From VMDJ01 sp038146785 (GTDB taxonomy: Bacteria > Pseudomonadota > Gammaproteobacteria > Chromatiales > Chromatiaceae), in the NCBI GenBank assembly GCA_038146785.1, contig JAYQSI010000007.1, positions 1 to 45,294 on the forward strand: a DNA stretch of 45,294 nucleotides, written 5' to 3'. The position numbers and the translations under genes were made by a program. The notes below the pieces were generated by a model, which ran no database searches, had not been told where the DNA came from, and saw nothing but the letters and a program-made list of their open reading frames with translations. This document shows positions 7,996 through 15,356 of this stretch, piece after piece. Numbering within the stretch: position 1 is the first letter of the stretch; every line of letters starts with the position of its first letter.

Positions 7996-9861
7996 CTAAG
8001 CGATATAACCATTAAACAGCACGTTATCTATGTAATACAGACTGTTATCACCCAGGCTGCCGAAATCCAGAAACACCACTGCCTTATCGTAGCTATTGTT
8101 GTGATCCAACCCATTCGCGGTAGAGAGATCCCAGGTAAGTGTTTCCCATGTGTCTGAGCCATTTGATTCGGTGTAAGCGTCTAGCTCAACAAAAATATTT
8201 TGATCTGTACTGTCCTCAAGTTTTAGACGAACCTTAACGTTATCGCTTGGACTCAACACATCCATTGAAACAACACTCGAGTCTGCACTAATTAACTCAC
8301 CACTTCCCAACAAATCAAACAATACAGTACCCGCAATTTCATCAGCGCCAGTTGTTTTTGTAATTTGTAGCACAGCGCCATCAGAGAATTGAGGAGCGTC
8401 GCTTGCACTTAAAACGATAGAGTTGTTTCCTTCAAAATCATTATGTATGTAACCTGAGTAATCATTACTTTCGTACGTTATTGTTAGTTTTGAGGACGCT
8501 TCAGAAGCTTCAAGGCCCTCCATCTGGTAAATGCGTACGTAGTCAACATCCATTGTGTATTCAAAGTTACTACTTGGAACCGTACCACCTAACGTGCCCC
8601 CAATTGCAATATTGAGAATCATGTCCATTGGACCATCGTAGGGCCAAGCATGGTTAGTGGCATTATTTGGTTTTGAGTAAACTAAGTGTGCATCGGCCTC
8701 AGTTCCATCCACACCAATTTTAATTGCATCGGGTGTCCACCAGAGTTGGTAGGTATGCCAATCATCAACCGGTGTAGGAAGATTGGTCGTCGTATCGTTC
8801 GCACTACCACCATGCGCTACTGGATAATGAAGAGCACTAATTATCTGTGTATCCGCCGTTGCATTTGCCGATGACCATTCGACAAGATCAATTTCTCCAT
8901 CATTTGGCCAATTATTACGGCCACCCTCACCCAACAACCAGATTGCAGGCCAAGCTCCATCTTCTGATGGCAGCTTAGCTCTGACTTCATAGTATCCATA
9001 AGGACCAATATCAATATCACTTTTTACGCGAGCAGAAGTAATGGTTCCTTCGACGTTTTTAGCCGTAATACGTAATGCACCATTAACCTCTGATGATGTG
9101 TCCCAATCTATGATCTGTGCATCATCAAGACCTGACTGATAGTCCTGAGCCTCGCCATTACCCCAACCATCATTACCTAAATCAAATGTCCAGTTATCAG
9201 CATTTGGACCAGACACGATAGAATCAAAGGTATCTTCAAAGACCAATGTATAACCAGTTAAGTCAGCATCGGTGGTAGCTGAAACTGGTGTGGCACTACT
9301 ATCATCAAAGATGGATAGGACGTGATTTTTAAAATTGCTAAATGTGCGCTTTACTGGCGTGTTATCAGGAAAAGATATTTCACTTATAGACACTGTAGAA
9401 GCTGAGTCGTAATTAAACTCCTCTTTCACTAAGTAAGTTTTACCCTCGGGTCCTTCCAAAATTACCGAGCGGGCACTTGTCCCCACTAACTCAGATAATT
9501 CATAACGGAAACTATCGGTATACACGCCATTGGCATCGGTAAGTAATAAGGCAGCATTCTGTGGGCCACCTTCATACATCGGCGTGTTCAAATAAATATC
9601 GTCAAAACCATCGCCATTAAGATCTATGAATATAGGGTCATATGGAATACCTGAGTACAGTGGATAATCTTTTAGCCACGTATCAGTCACATCAACAAAT
9701 AAACCGGCACCTTTGTTCTCATAAAACTGTATCTGTGATGCATTAATATCATTGCGATCACCATTGCTGAATACAATGACATCCACTAAATCATCATGCG
9801 TGAAATCAAAAGCAATGGGTGTTACGTCATGACTGTTCCAATTCTCAGGCAGACCAAGCAA
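7996..9861 (-). CDS. GH16 family glucanase (laminarinase-type) with FG-GAP and C-terminal module
   Basis: 621 codons, the longest intact piece of the locus; the TTG at its upstream edge is not a true start. Residues 1-130 finish the FG-GAP repeats (DLNGDGFDDIYLN). Residues 174-188 hold FSNFKNHVLSIFDD. Residues ~205-455 are GH16: FEDTFDS, YGYYEVRAKLPSEDGAWPAI, the catalytic signature GEIDLVE (ExDxxE; Glu323 nucleophile and Glu328 acid/base by family analogy), HYPVAHGG, and DVDYVRIYQ at the end. Residues ~465-621 form a beta-rich carbohydrate-binding-like module ending YYIDNVLFNGYIA. GH16 enzymes of this pattern cleave beta-1,3-glucans such as laminarin, a major algal storage glucan. The family is secure, the substrate likely. 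Confidence 0.88.
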   Translation of the reverse strand: MLGLPENWNSHDVTPIAFDFTHDDLVDVIVFSNGDRNDINASQIQFYENKGAGLFVDVTDTWLKDYPLYSGIPYDPIFIDLNGDGFDDIYLNTPMYEGGPQNAALLLTDANGVYTDSFRYELSELVGTSARSVILEGPEGKTYLVKEEFNYDSASTVSISEISFPDNTPVKRTFSNFKNHVLSIFDDSSATPVSATTDADLTGYTLVFEDTFDSIVSGPNADNWTFDLGNDGWGNGEAQDYQSGLDDAQIIDWDTSSEVNGALRITAKNVEGTITSARVKSDIDIGPYGYYEVRAKLPSEDGAWPAIWLLGEGGRNNWPNDGEIDLVEWSSANATADTQIISALHYPVAHGGSANDTTTNLPTPVDDWHTYQLWWTPDAIKIGVDGTEADAHLVYSKPNNATNHAWPYDGPMDMILNIAIGGTLGGTVPSSNFEYTMDVDYVRIYQMEGLEASEASSKLTITYESNDYSGYIHNDFEGNNSIVLSASDAPQFSDGAVLQITKTTGADEIAGTVLFDLLGSGELISADSSVVSMDVLSPSDNVKVRLKLEDSTDQNIFVELDAYTESNGSDTWETLTWDLSTANGLDHNNSYDKAVVFLDFGSLGDNSLYYIDNVLFNGYIA

Positions 9862-9888
9862 TGTTGCATAAGTAGTGGGTCAGACATC

Positions 9889-10491
9889 CTAGGGAGGTAG
9901 AGCGGACACATACTCTAAATCAACTGAACGACCGTCATCATCGGACAAAATAAATTTAAAGACAAACTCTGCTTGTTCAGGGTGCAAACCTGATTCGTAA
10001 TAACCTGAATCTAGAGTAATACCCGTAAGTGACCCATCTCCCAGAAAATCCGCCAACACCAAACCAGAACCACTGGTCTTGAAGCCACTATTATCCAGTG
10101 TGATCGCTGTTAATCCCTCAGGACCACCTAACAATACGAAATCATTTGTACCTGTTTCAGTTTGAGATTGCGATGGAAGAACATCATCAAATCCATCATC
10201 GTTGATGTCACCACCCGCTGCACCATGCTGACCTCCGGCAGTGATAGGAGATGATCGAACAAAGTAGCCACCTTGATTTAAAAACAGCGGGGTTTCTTGC
10301 ATTACCTCGACATTACCCCATCCATCGACATACCCCATGTCAGTAAAGGGCGCTAAGTAAATATCGGTTAAACCGTCGTCATTAAAATCACCCGTAACTG
10401 TCTTACCCGAGCCCCAGTAAACACGATCAGAAAACGTAGGGAACAAATCGGAAGAAATATCCTGAAAAACACCGTCTTTCCAACCGAACAC
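9889..10491 (-). CDS. FG-GAP/VCBS repeat segment of the GH16 locus
   Basis: About 200 codons with FG-GAP (integrin-alpha-like) blades. Calcium-loop signatures are DFNDDGLTDIYLAPF, DINDDGFDDVLPSQ and ADFLGDGSLTGITL; one more upstream (DLNGDGIQELIFAG, about 10580) is in a different frame. The upstream frame breaks near 10520 and the downstream one near 9885, so the Met here is internal. FG-GAP propellers usually act as binding scaffolds in secreted enzymes. Confidence 0.65.
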   Translation of the reverse strand: MFGWKDGVFQDISSDLFPTFSDRVYWGSGKTVTGDFNDDGLTDIYLAPFTDMGYVDGWGNVEVMQETPLFLNQGGYFVRSSPITAGGQHGAAGGDINDDGFDDVLPSQSQTETGTNDFVLLGGPEGLTAITLDNSGFKTSGSGLVLADFLGDGSLTGITLDSGYYESGLHPEQAEFVFKFILSDDDGRSVDLEYVSALPP

Positions 10492-10679
10492 AGTAAGAAC
10501 AGCTTCATAATTGTGTCAAGTCTAGAAGGTTAGTCTCTTGCCCTGCGAAAATAAGTTCTTGAATGCCGTCACCATTCAAATCTACTGGCGTTAGGTCAGC
10601 ATCGACATACCCTATTCCACCCGCCTGAGACCAAGTGAATGTGCCAGCTGTAACAGACTCACCAACACTAAAGCCAATC

Positions 10680-11068
10680 TCAGTTTGTTGGCGCTAAACG
10701 ATCGACAACCTGAATAACTACTGTGTTATCCGCATCATCACCATCACTATTTAAATTATCTGATAAGTCCGCAAACGCATCACTTGCTACAGTAATGGTC
10801 ACATCACCACTACTGCGGGTATCCGGCATGATGTAGGCGTAGTACTGATTTGTGGATGATTGAAAAAAATTACCTATAAAACCATTCTCAATCACTACAT
10901 CATCAAGATTGAAGTCCGTCGCTTCAGATAATTCAAACGTAACTTTTGAAAAGTGATAGATACTGACTGTTTCACTTGATACGGATATCGAAATTTCTGG
11001 AGAGACAACTTCCTGCAGTACAAGTGTTGATTCTTTCTGGATGTTGTAATCCGAAAGCGTTCTGCCGT
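10680..11068 (-). CDS. End of ubiquitin domain plus bacterial Ig-like domain (one open frame)
   Basis: An uninterrupted frame from just after a TGA near 11074 to a stop at 10680. It starts in ubiquitin (DGRTLSDYNIQKESTLVL) and passes through VVSPEISISVSSETVSIYHF into an Ig-like domain with FELSEATDFNLDDVVIENG and DVTITVASDAFADLSDN. It ends with NSDGDDADNTVVIQVVDRLA, typical of bacterial Ig-like repeats with acidic, probably calcium-binding turns. The next frame resumes as TEIGFSVGESVTAGTFTW. This is the direct evidence that the ubiquitin fold belongs to a bacterial repeat protein. Confidence 0.7.
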
Positions 11069-11217
11069 CTCAAGCTCTTTACCCGCAAAGTTAATGTCTG
11101 CTGCTCAGGAGGAACACCCTCTTTATCCTGATTTTTTGCTTTACGTTCTCAATAGTGTCACTTGGCTCGACATCAGCGTTATTGTCTTTCCAGTGAGCGT
11201 TTTACAAAAAGTTGCAT
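11016..11217 (-). other. Ubiquitin-like domain at the N-terminus of the GH16 locus
   Basis: On the minus strand from ATG 11217 the segments read MQLFVK, TLTGKTITL, DVEPSDTIENVKQKI, QDKEGVPPEQQTLT, FAGKELE and DGRTLSDYNIQKESTLVL. They join with one base added at each of five points (about 11201, 11174, 11131, 11087, 11069). The span is 202 bases, exactly 69 codons minus five bases. By eye the joined product differs from human ubiquitin at 3, 16, 28, 36, 39, 42, 44, 49 and 68 out of 69. The last segment (DGRTLSDYNIQKESTL) is in one open frame with the Ig-like domain down to 10680, so the fusion does not depend on any repair. Residues 70-76, including Gly-Gly, are absent; the chain continues QEVVSPEISISV. 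Confidence 0.85.
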
Positions 11218-11349
11218 GGGCTAATTCATCCCAATTTTGTTGTTATGTGGTTACACTAAGCCCGTCGAAGCTGAAACACCAAAAAATTTTGTTATTAGCG
11301 CGGCGCAATATCATTGAACTTCACACTACTCGGTGAATGCATCTGCAAG

Positions 11350-11719
11350 CCCTTCTCACATACAGGCACTCATCTGGCTCAAGCCTCAGCTCTGAGGCTT
11401 CACCTTCAAACGCAACACCCGCCCAACCCTCACGAATGAAGTTACGTATGTTCTGATGATCACTACCTTCAGGGTTTTTGAGCACATCACTGCGGTAGTA
11501 ATCGCCAAACAAGGCCAAGGTCTTCGCCTCACTCAATTCATGCAGCTTGGCAAAAGCAAGATTTTGCATGAACCATTATTCTCCCGCAGCATTCTGCGTC
11601 TGGCCGTACGGAAAGCGGTAGGTGTGTGAAAACGCTAGCATCGCATCACCGCAATCTCATCTCAAAGGCAATCCCAAGTGGATCGTTTTCAATCTGTTCG
11701 AGAGGTCATGTATGGTCAT
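11350..11719 (-). pseudogene. HopJ-family protein gene, frameshifted
   Basis: Joining frames on the minus strand from ATG 11717-11719 gives MTIHDL, LEQIENDPLGIAFE, DEIAVM, FHTPTAFR, GQTQNAAGE, NNGSCKI, then a long intact stretch FAKLHELSEAKTLALFG, DYYRSDVLKNPEGSDHQN, IRNFIREGWAGVAFEGEASE. This is the whole HopJ fold (Pfam HopJ, about 110 residues) from the PTAF motif through NAAGxNxGSCK to GDYYRxDVLxNPxGxDHQN. The intact 3' half is 11321-11569. HopJ was named after a Pseudomonas type III effector, but the family is widespread in bacteria lacking that system and its activity is unknown. Four or five single-base changes are needed, as in the neighbouring ubiquitin domain. The C-terminal ~15 residues after LRLEPDE are uncertain. 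Confidence 0.75.
11381..11400. repeat. Perfect 9-bp inverted repeat
   Basis: AAGCCTCAG, two bases, CTGAGGCTT. It lies at the 3' end of the HopJ gene. With no T-run on either side it is not a standard terminator, but it can form a strong hairpin in the mRNA. Confidence 0.6.
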
Positions 11720-11840
11720 GAAGTAAATCCTTCAAATCACAGGCCCGAGGTAGAAAAAGACCCTCAGCATTCGGCTATTGATACTGCTTAAGCAATTGAT
11801 CTTTGGTCATATTGAGCTAATTATTTCTGTATTTCTCGAT

Positions 11841-12411
11841 TTACTCGATTGTACCGAAGAAAATCCGATATAGCTGAATGACCGCGACTGGCAAGGTCAG
11901 CACACGTTTCGAGCCATTCTTGGTTTTGTGCAATGTGGCGCGGCGCTTTGCCAGATCAACATCAGACCAGCGCAAATTGAGCATTTCACCTAAGCGCGCA
12001 CCGGTGGTCAGTGCCATCAGTACCAACAGGTACAACCGTGGCCATTCAGACTGACGAGCCGTTATAACGCAGCACTTCGCCTTCGGCATACTCAAGAATT
12101 ACACCCTTAACAATGAACTTATTGATATCGATAAGCTTGTAATGACCGAGCTTTTCTCTGAGATAGTAAAGTTGTGATCGAATACGAGAGTCGCCATCCC
12201 ATTGCGCATCATATTCATCCGCTAAATCCCGAAAGAGCATTGCTGCTTCAACCGTTCCGTATAATGCGACCAAATCTCGATCGCCTTCGACCCGGGCAGC
12301 CCACATCTTAGCGTCAGCTTTACGCGAAAATGTTTTCGTTTTTAAGACAAGCCCATTCTTACGAATAACGGCTTTGAACTTTCCGGATGGGGTTTTCACA
12401 AATGTAGCCAT
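11841..12411 (-). pseudogene. Tyrosine recombinase (phage-type integrase) remnant
   Basis: The start ATG at 12411 gives MATFVKTPSGKFKAVIRKNG, an N-terminal arm-binding domain, followed by KADAKMWAARVEGDRDLVAL and part of the core-binding domain to DINKFIVKG. Roughly 60 residues of the core-binding domain are then missing. After a frame change near 12070 the catalytic domain begins: SEWPRLYLLVLMALTTGARL, GEMLNLRWSDVDL (first catalytic Arg) and TLHKTKNGSKR (Lys). The frame stops at 11841 before the HxxR and Tyr motifs, so the enzyme cannot be active. It starts 120 bases from the 3' end of tRNA-Lys, the usual position for the integrase of an element inserted into a tRNA gene. Confidence 0.85.
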
Positions 12412-12500
12412 TTGAACCTCCAAAAAACACGTCAAAATTCACGATGTACCTTTTTGTACCTCGTGGCGTAAAAAATCGTGTTTCGAGAGCCAATGGCAAT

Positions 12501-12522
12501 CTGATTTCTTCCATGAAATCAG
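12501..12522. repeat. Inverted repeat downstream of tRNA-Lys
   Basis: CTGATTTC, six-base loop, GAAATCAG: a perfect 8-bp stem ten bases beyond the tRNA 3' end. It may help end or process the tRNA transcript, or be a recombinase-binding site near the attachment site. No T-run follows on the minus strand. Confidence 0.5.
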
Positions 12523-12531
12523 TGCTTTAGA

Positions 12532-12607
12532 TGGTGGGTCGTGGGCGATTCGAACGCCCGACCAATTGATTAAAAGTCAACTGCTCTACCGGCTGAGCTA
12601 ACGACCC
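12532..12607 (-). tRNA. tRNA-Lys (UUU)
   Basis: 76 nt with a full cloverleaf: acceptor GGGTCGT/ACGACCC, D-arm GCTCAGCCGGTAGAGC, anticodon loop CTTTTAA with anticodon TTT at 12572-12574, T-loop TTCGAAT, and encoded 3' ACCA at 12532-12535. In pseudomonads the same tRNA-Lys follows queC, matching the neighbourhood here. It is the likely integration target of the island to its left. Confidence 0.97.
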
Positions 12608-12639
12608 AAATTGTGACCTGAATATTTCAGGAAGCGCGC

Positions 12640-12667
12640 ATTATACCTAAGCTTCCCCCTGCCTCAA
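12640..12667 (-). promoter_or_regulatory. Sigma-70 promoter of tRNA-Lys
   Basis: On the minus strand TTGAGG (12662-12667) and a perfect TATAAT (12640-12645) are 16 bases apart. A GC-rich discriminator (GCGCGC) follows, typical of stringently controlled stable-RNA promoters. The start would be near 12633, about 26 bases before the tRNA. It lies 14 bases past the yeeE stop. Confidence 0.75.
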
Positions 12668-12680
12668 GTCTTTATTACCG

Positions 12681-13943
12681 TTAGATGGCGTCCAATTTGC
12701 GCATACTTTCTGGCAGCAGCTTTAGGTCTACCAAACCGGTGATCAGGGCCTTCAGGACAGTCGCCTCATCTTCGTAAACCATCTTGTAGTACTGGATCTT
12801 CATGGTCAGTGCAGAGCCTAAGAAAATCGCACCAAAGGTTAAGATTGAGCCCACCGCTAAGGTTGAGATACCAGTAACCGCCTGACCGATGGTGCAGCCC
12901 ATCGCCAAGGTGCCGCCGATACCCATAAGGATGGCGCCAATCACGTGATTAGCGACATCAGACGCTGAGTTGAACCACTCAATACGGAAGCTACGGCTGA
13001 TCAAAGACCAAATGAGTGAACCTGCCACCACACCAAACACAGCCACCACACCAAAGGTCATCAGACTGCCATCTAGGCCGCCAGCAAGATAATTAAGTGC
13101 CTGACCCATAGGATTAATAAAGGTGTATGACTGGGTTGCGAGCATCGCACCTGCCGCAGGCTTACCTGCATCAGAATCAGCCAACATGTCCCACTGGTTG
13201 TAGTACTGCTGCAGCGACAAAACCTCACCATCTGCATTAACAATCACATTACCGGATACAAACCAAGCCGCCAAGACAGCCAAACCAACAACGGCGCCGC
13301 CAATCATATTGTCAGCACTGCTACGGAATTCTTTTGATTTAAAGATGAAGTGACCCATCGCTAAGAAGATCACCACACCGGCAATTAGACGCATCGCAGA
13401 AGGCTCAGAGCCGCCGACCAATGAACCAATATCTTGTGGCTTGAGCACATCGACAGACATCGGGTTAGTCCAACCGTAGAACAATACGCTGTAGATAGTT
13501 TTATCCGACCCTGGGAATGGGTTGATCATGAAATATGCCAAAGCACCCACGATCAAAAAGACGATGATCGACTTTAAGTTACCGCCACCAATACGCACTA
13601 AGCATTTGTTACCGCAGCCTGATGCGAGTGTCATACCGATACCAAACATCAAACCACCTAAGATGTTTTCAGCAATCACAATGTTGCTATTACGGTACGG
13701 AGGGAAGCTACCACTTAAATTAAGTAAGCCGGTGTATTCCAACAGCGTAACGCCGAGAATCGCAACCGCCATCGCTAGGAACCATGCGCGCATGCGGCCG
13801 GTATCACCCATATTCACGAAATCGGACACCGCACCCATGGTGCAGAAATTGGTTTTATTAACCACTGCGCCCATCACAAGAGCAATGATAAATACCGCCC
13901 ACAACATGAATGATTGGGCTTCAAAGAATGTTTCAAAGCTCAC
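12681..13943 (-). CDS. YeeE/YedE-family sulfur-compound transporter
   Basis: 420 residues, a full-length two-repeat YeeE/YedE membrane protein with about ten hydrophobic segments. Conserved cysteine motifs lie in each half: NKTNFCTMGAVSDF (residues ~29-42), GMTLASGCGNKCLVRIGGGN (~103-122) and GGTLAMGCTIGQAVTGIS (~345-362). In the family these cysteines relay thiosulfate or sulfur across the inner membrane. The start is GTG at 13943 with a strong AGAGGAGAG just upstream. No sulfur-carrier (TusA) gene is adjacent, so the substrate is inferred. It lies between queC and tRNA-Lys. Confidence 0.88.
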   Translation of the reverse strand: MSFETFFEAQSFMLWAVFIIALVMGAVVNKTNFCTMGAVSDFVNMGDTGRMRAWFLAMAVAILGVTLLEYTGLLNLSGSFPPYRNSNIVIAENILGGLMFGIGMTLASGCGNKCLVRIGGGNLKSIIVFLIVGALAYFMINPFPGSDKTIYSVLFYGWTNPMSVDVLKPQDIGSLVGGSEPSAMRLIAGVVIFLAMGHFIFKSKEFRSSADNMIGGAVVGLAVLAAWFVSGNVIVNADGEVLSLQQYYNQWDMLADSDAGKPAAGAMLATQSYTFINPMGQALNYLAGGLDGSLMTFGVVAVFGVVAGSLIWSLISRSFRIEWFNSASDVANHVIGAILMGIGGTLAMGCTIGQAVTGISTLAVGSILTFGAIFLGSALTMKIQYYKMVYEDEATVLKALITGLVDLKLLPESMRKLDAI

Positions 13944-14016
13944 GCTTCTCTCCTCTGGATTATTCTTATACTTAGGTGGTAATTATATCAGGCGCTTAAG
14001 CACACCATGAACAGGA

Positions 14017-14697
14017 TCACGCGTATCGCGTGGGGTCATCAAGACCTGCTTCAGCAAAACCTTGCGCGCGAAAACGACAGGAATCGCAGCGGCCACACGC
14101 TAATCCATTTTTATCTGCTTGATAGCATGAAACGGTATCAGCGTAGTTAACACCCAAGCGGACACCTTCGGTCACAATTTGTGATTTAGTCCATTCAATG
14201 AGAGGTGCATGAACAGTGAACTTCTGCCCTTCGACGCCAGCTTTGGTCGCAAGGTTAGCGAGTTGTTCAAACGCTTCTATAAATTCAGGCCGGCAATCTG
14301 GATAGCCTGAGTAATCCACCGCATTCACACCAACAAACAAATCATGCGCGCCGAGCACCTCCGCCCAACCTAACGCGAGTGAAAGGAACACGGTATTACG
14401 TGCAGGCACATAGGTAACAGGTATGCCCTCGCCCTGCTCTTCGGGTACGGCAATCGATTGATCGGTCAATGCCGAACCACCAATGCCGTCCAACCCTAAG
14501 GACAAGACTTTGTGCTCAACCACATCAAATTGCTTAGCCACACGCTCGGCGGCAAACAGCTCAGCACTGTGGCGTTGGCCGTATGAAAAACTGAGCGCGT
14601 AACACTCAAAACCTTGAGACTTAGCAATTGCCAACACGGTCGCAGAATCGAGACCACCCGATAATAAGACAACGGCTTTAGGTGCTGACTGACTCAT
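14017..14697 (-). CDS. queC: 7-cyano-7-deazaguanine (preQ0) synthase QueC
   Basis: 226 residues, the normal length. It converts carboxy-deazaguanine to preQ0 using ATP and ammonia, in the queuosine tRNA modification pathway. The N-terminal PP-loop VVLLSGGLDSATVL (residues 9-22) binds ATP. The C-terminal zinc site is the set of cysteines around GLACGRCDSCR (~199-209), with an earlier Cys in DTVSCYQAD. Its ATG shares one base with the queE stop (TAATG), so the two are translationally coupled. Confidence 0.96.
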   Translation of the reverse strand: MSQSAPKAVVLLSGGLDSATVLAIAKSQGFECYALSFSYGQRHSAELFAAERVAKQFDVVEHKVLSLGLDGIGGSALTDQSIAVPEEQGEGIPVTYVPARNTVFLSLALGWAEVLGAHDLFVGVNAVDYSGYPDCRPEFIEAFEQLANLATKAGVEGQKFTVHAPLIEWTKSQIVTEGVRLGVNYADTVSCYQADKNGLACGRCDSCRFRAQGFAEAGLDDPTRYA

Positions 14698-15341
14698 TAC
14701 TTACCCGGCTTATCGCCCCATAGGAGCTTATGCAGCTGTAGTTGAAAACGCACTGGCAGACGATCAGCCACAATGTGATCGGCTAACTCAGTGGGTGAGA
14801 ATTGCCCTTGAACCGGAGAGAACAAGACCTTACAACGCTGATCGATTGCATAAGTTTTTAACTGCTCAACACTCCAGTCATAGTCGGCTTGATCACCAAT
14901 GACAAATTTCACTTCATCGTGAGCATTGAGGTGTTCAAGGTTACTCATCAGATTGCGCGCCATCTCACCGGATGATGGAGTTTTCAAATCCATCACTTTC
15001 ATCACGCGTGGATCAACCTCTGACACATCAATCGCCCCACTCGTTTCGAGAGAGACACTCAGCCCCTTGTCACACAAAGCACTTAGTAGATTAATGCAAC
15101 GCTTCTGCGCTAACGGCTCACCGCCCGTCACAGTGACATGCTGCACGCCATAACTCAGCACTTCATCGACAATGGCATCAATGCTGCGATTCTCACCGCC
15201 TTTGAAGGCGTAGGTGGTATCACAATAAACACAACGCAAAGGGCAGCCGGTCAGACGCACAAAGACTGTGGGTAAACCTACTGTTGAGGACTCACCTTGA
15301 AGGGATAGAAATATCTCGGTTATCCGCAGCGAATCACTCAT
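14697..15341 (-). CDS. queE: 7-carboxy-7-deazaguanine synthase QueE
   Basis: About 214 residues. A radical-SAM enzyme that makes 7-carboxy-7-deazaguanine from carboxytetrahydropterin, the step before QueC. The cluster motif TGCPLRCVYCDT is CX3CX2C as in QueE, preceded by LSLQGESSTVGLPTVFVRLT, where QGE binds substrate. The motif VTVTGGEPLAQ is the SAM-binding GGE. ATG at 15341 is preferred over the GTG three bases upstream. It lies 15 bases after cpoB and overlaps queC by one base. Confidence 0.95.
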   Translation of the reverse strand: MSDSLRITEIFLSLQGESSTVGLPTVFVRLTGCPLRCVYCDTTYAFKGGENRSIDAIVDEVLSYGVQHVTVTGGEPLAQKRCINLLSALCDKGLSVSLETSGAIDVSEVDPRVMKVMDLKTPSSGEMARNLMSNLEHLNAHDEVKFVIGDQADYDWSVEQLKTYAIDQRCKVLFSPVQGQFSPTELADHIVADRLPVRFQLQLHKLLWGDKPGK

Positions 15342-15356
15342 CACGAATCGATGGGA

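Larger units (their letters stand above)
7996..11217 (-). pseudogene. Ubiquitin/Ig/FG-GAP/GH16 multidomain glucanase, whole locus with frameshifts
   Basis: Read across about eight frame changes this locus encodes a ~1,080-residue protein: ubiquitin-like domain (11217-11016), SwmB-type Ig-like domain (about 11010-10680), FG-GAP/VCBS repeats (about 10680-9500), a linker with FSNFKNHVLSIFDD, a GH16 catalytic domain (about 9290-8500) and a C-terminal beta-rich module ending at TAG 7996-7998. The ATG at 11215-11217 opens the ubiquitin domain, and an in-frame TAG lies two codons upstream. No signal peptide is visible, which is odd for a glucanase; either upstream sequence is scrambled or export does not use Sec. 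It is colinear with the protease and lectin genes. Frame changes lie at the five ubiquitin sites and near 10685, 10520 and 9885. Confidence 0.7.

Noticed and set aside
11016..11217. Eukaryotic contamination as explanation of the ubiquitin segment
   Set aside because: Its last part is in one unbroken frame with a bacterial Ig-like domain, and substitutions at 42, 44 and 68 plus the missing tail are not seen in functional eukaryotic ubiquitin.
11094..11336. Plus-strand frame of 80 codons over the ubiquitin region
   Set aside because: It is the exact antisense of the ubiquitin domain and its residues resemble no family; the minus-strand reading explains the sequence.
11350..11719. HopJ as evidence for a type III secretion system
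   Set aside because: HopJ proteins are widespread in bacteria with no such system, and no apparatus genes are present here.
12436..12531. Duplicate of the tRNA-Lys 3' end as an attachment site
   Set aside because: No second copy of the tRNA 3' end was seen to the left within the window; only a short inverted repeat is present.
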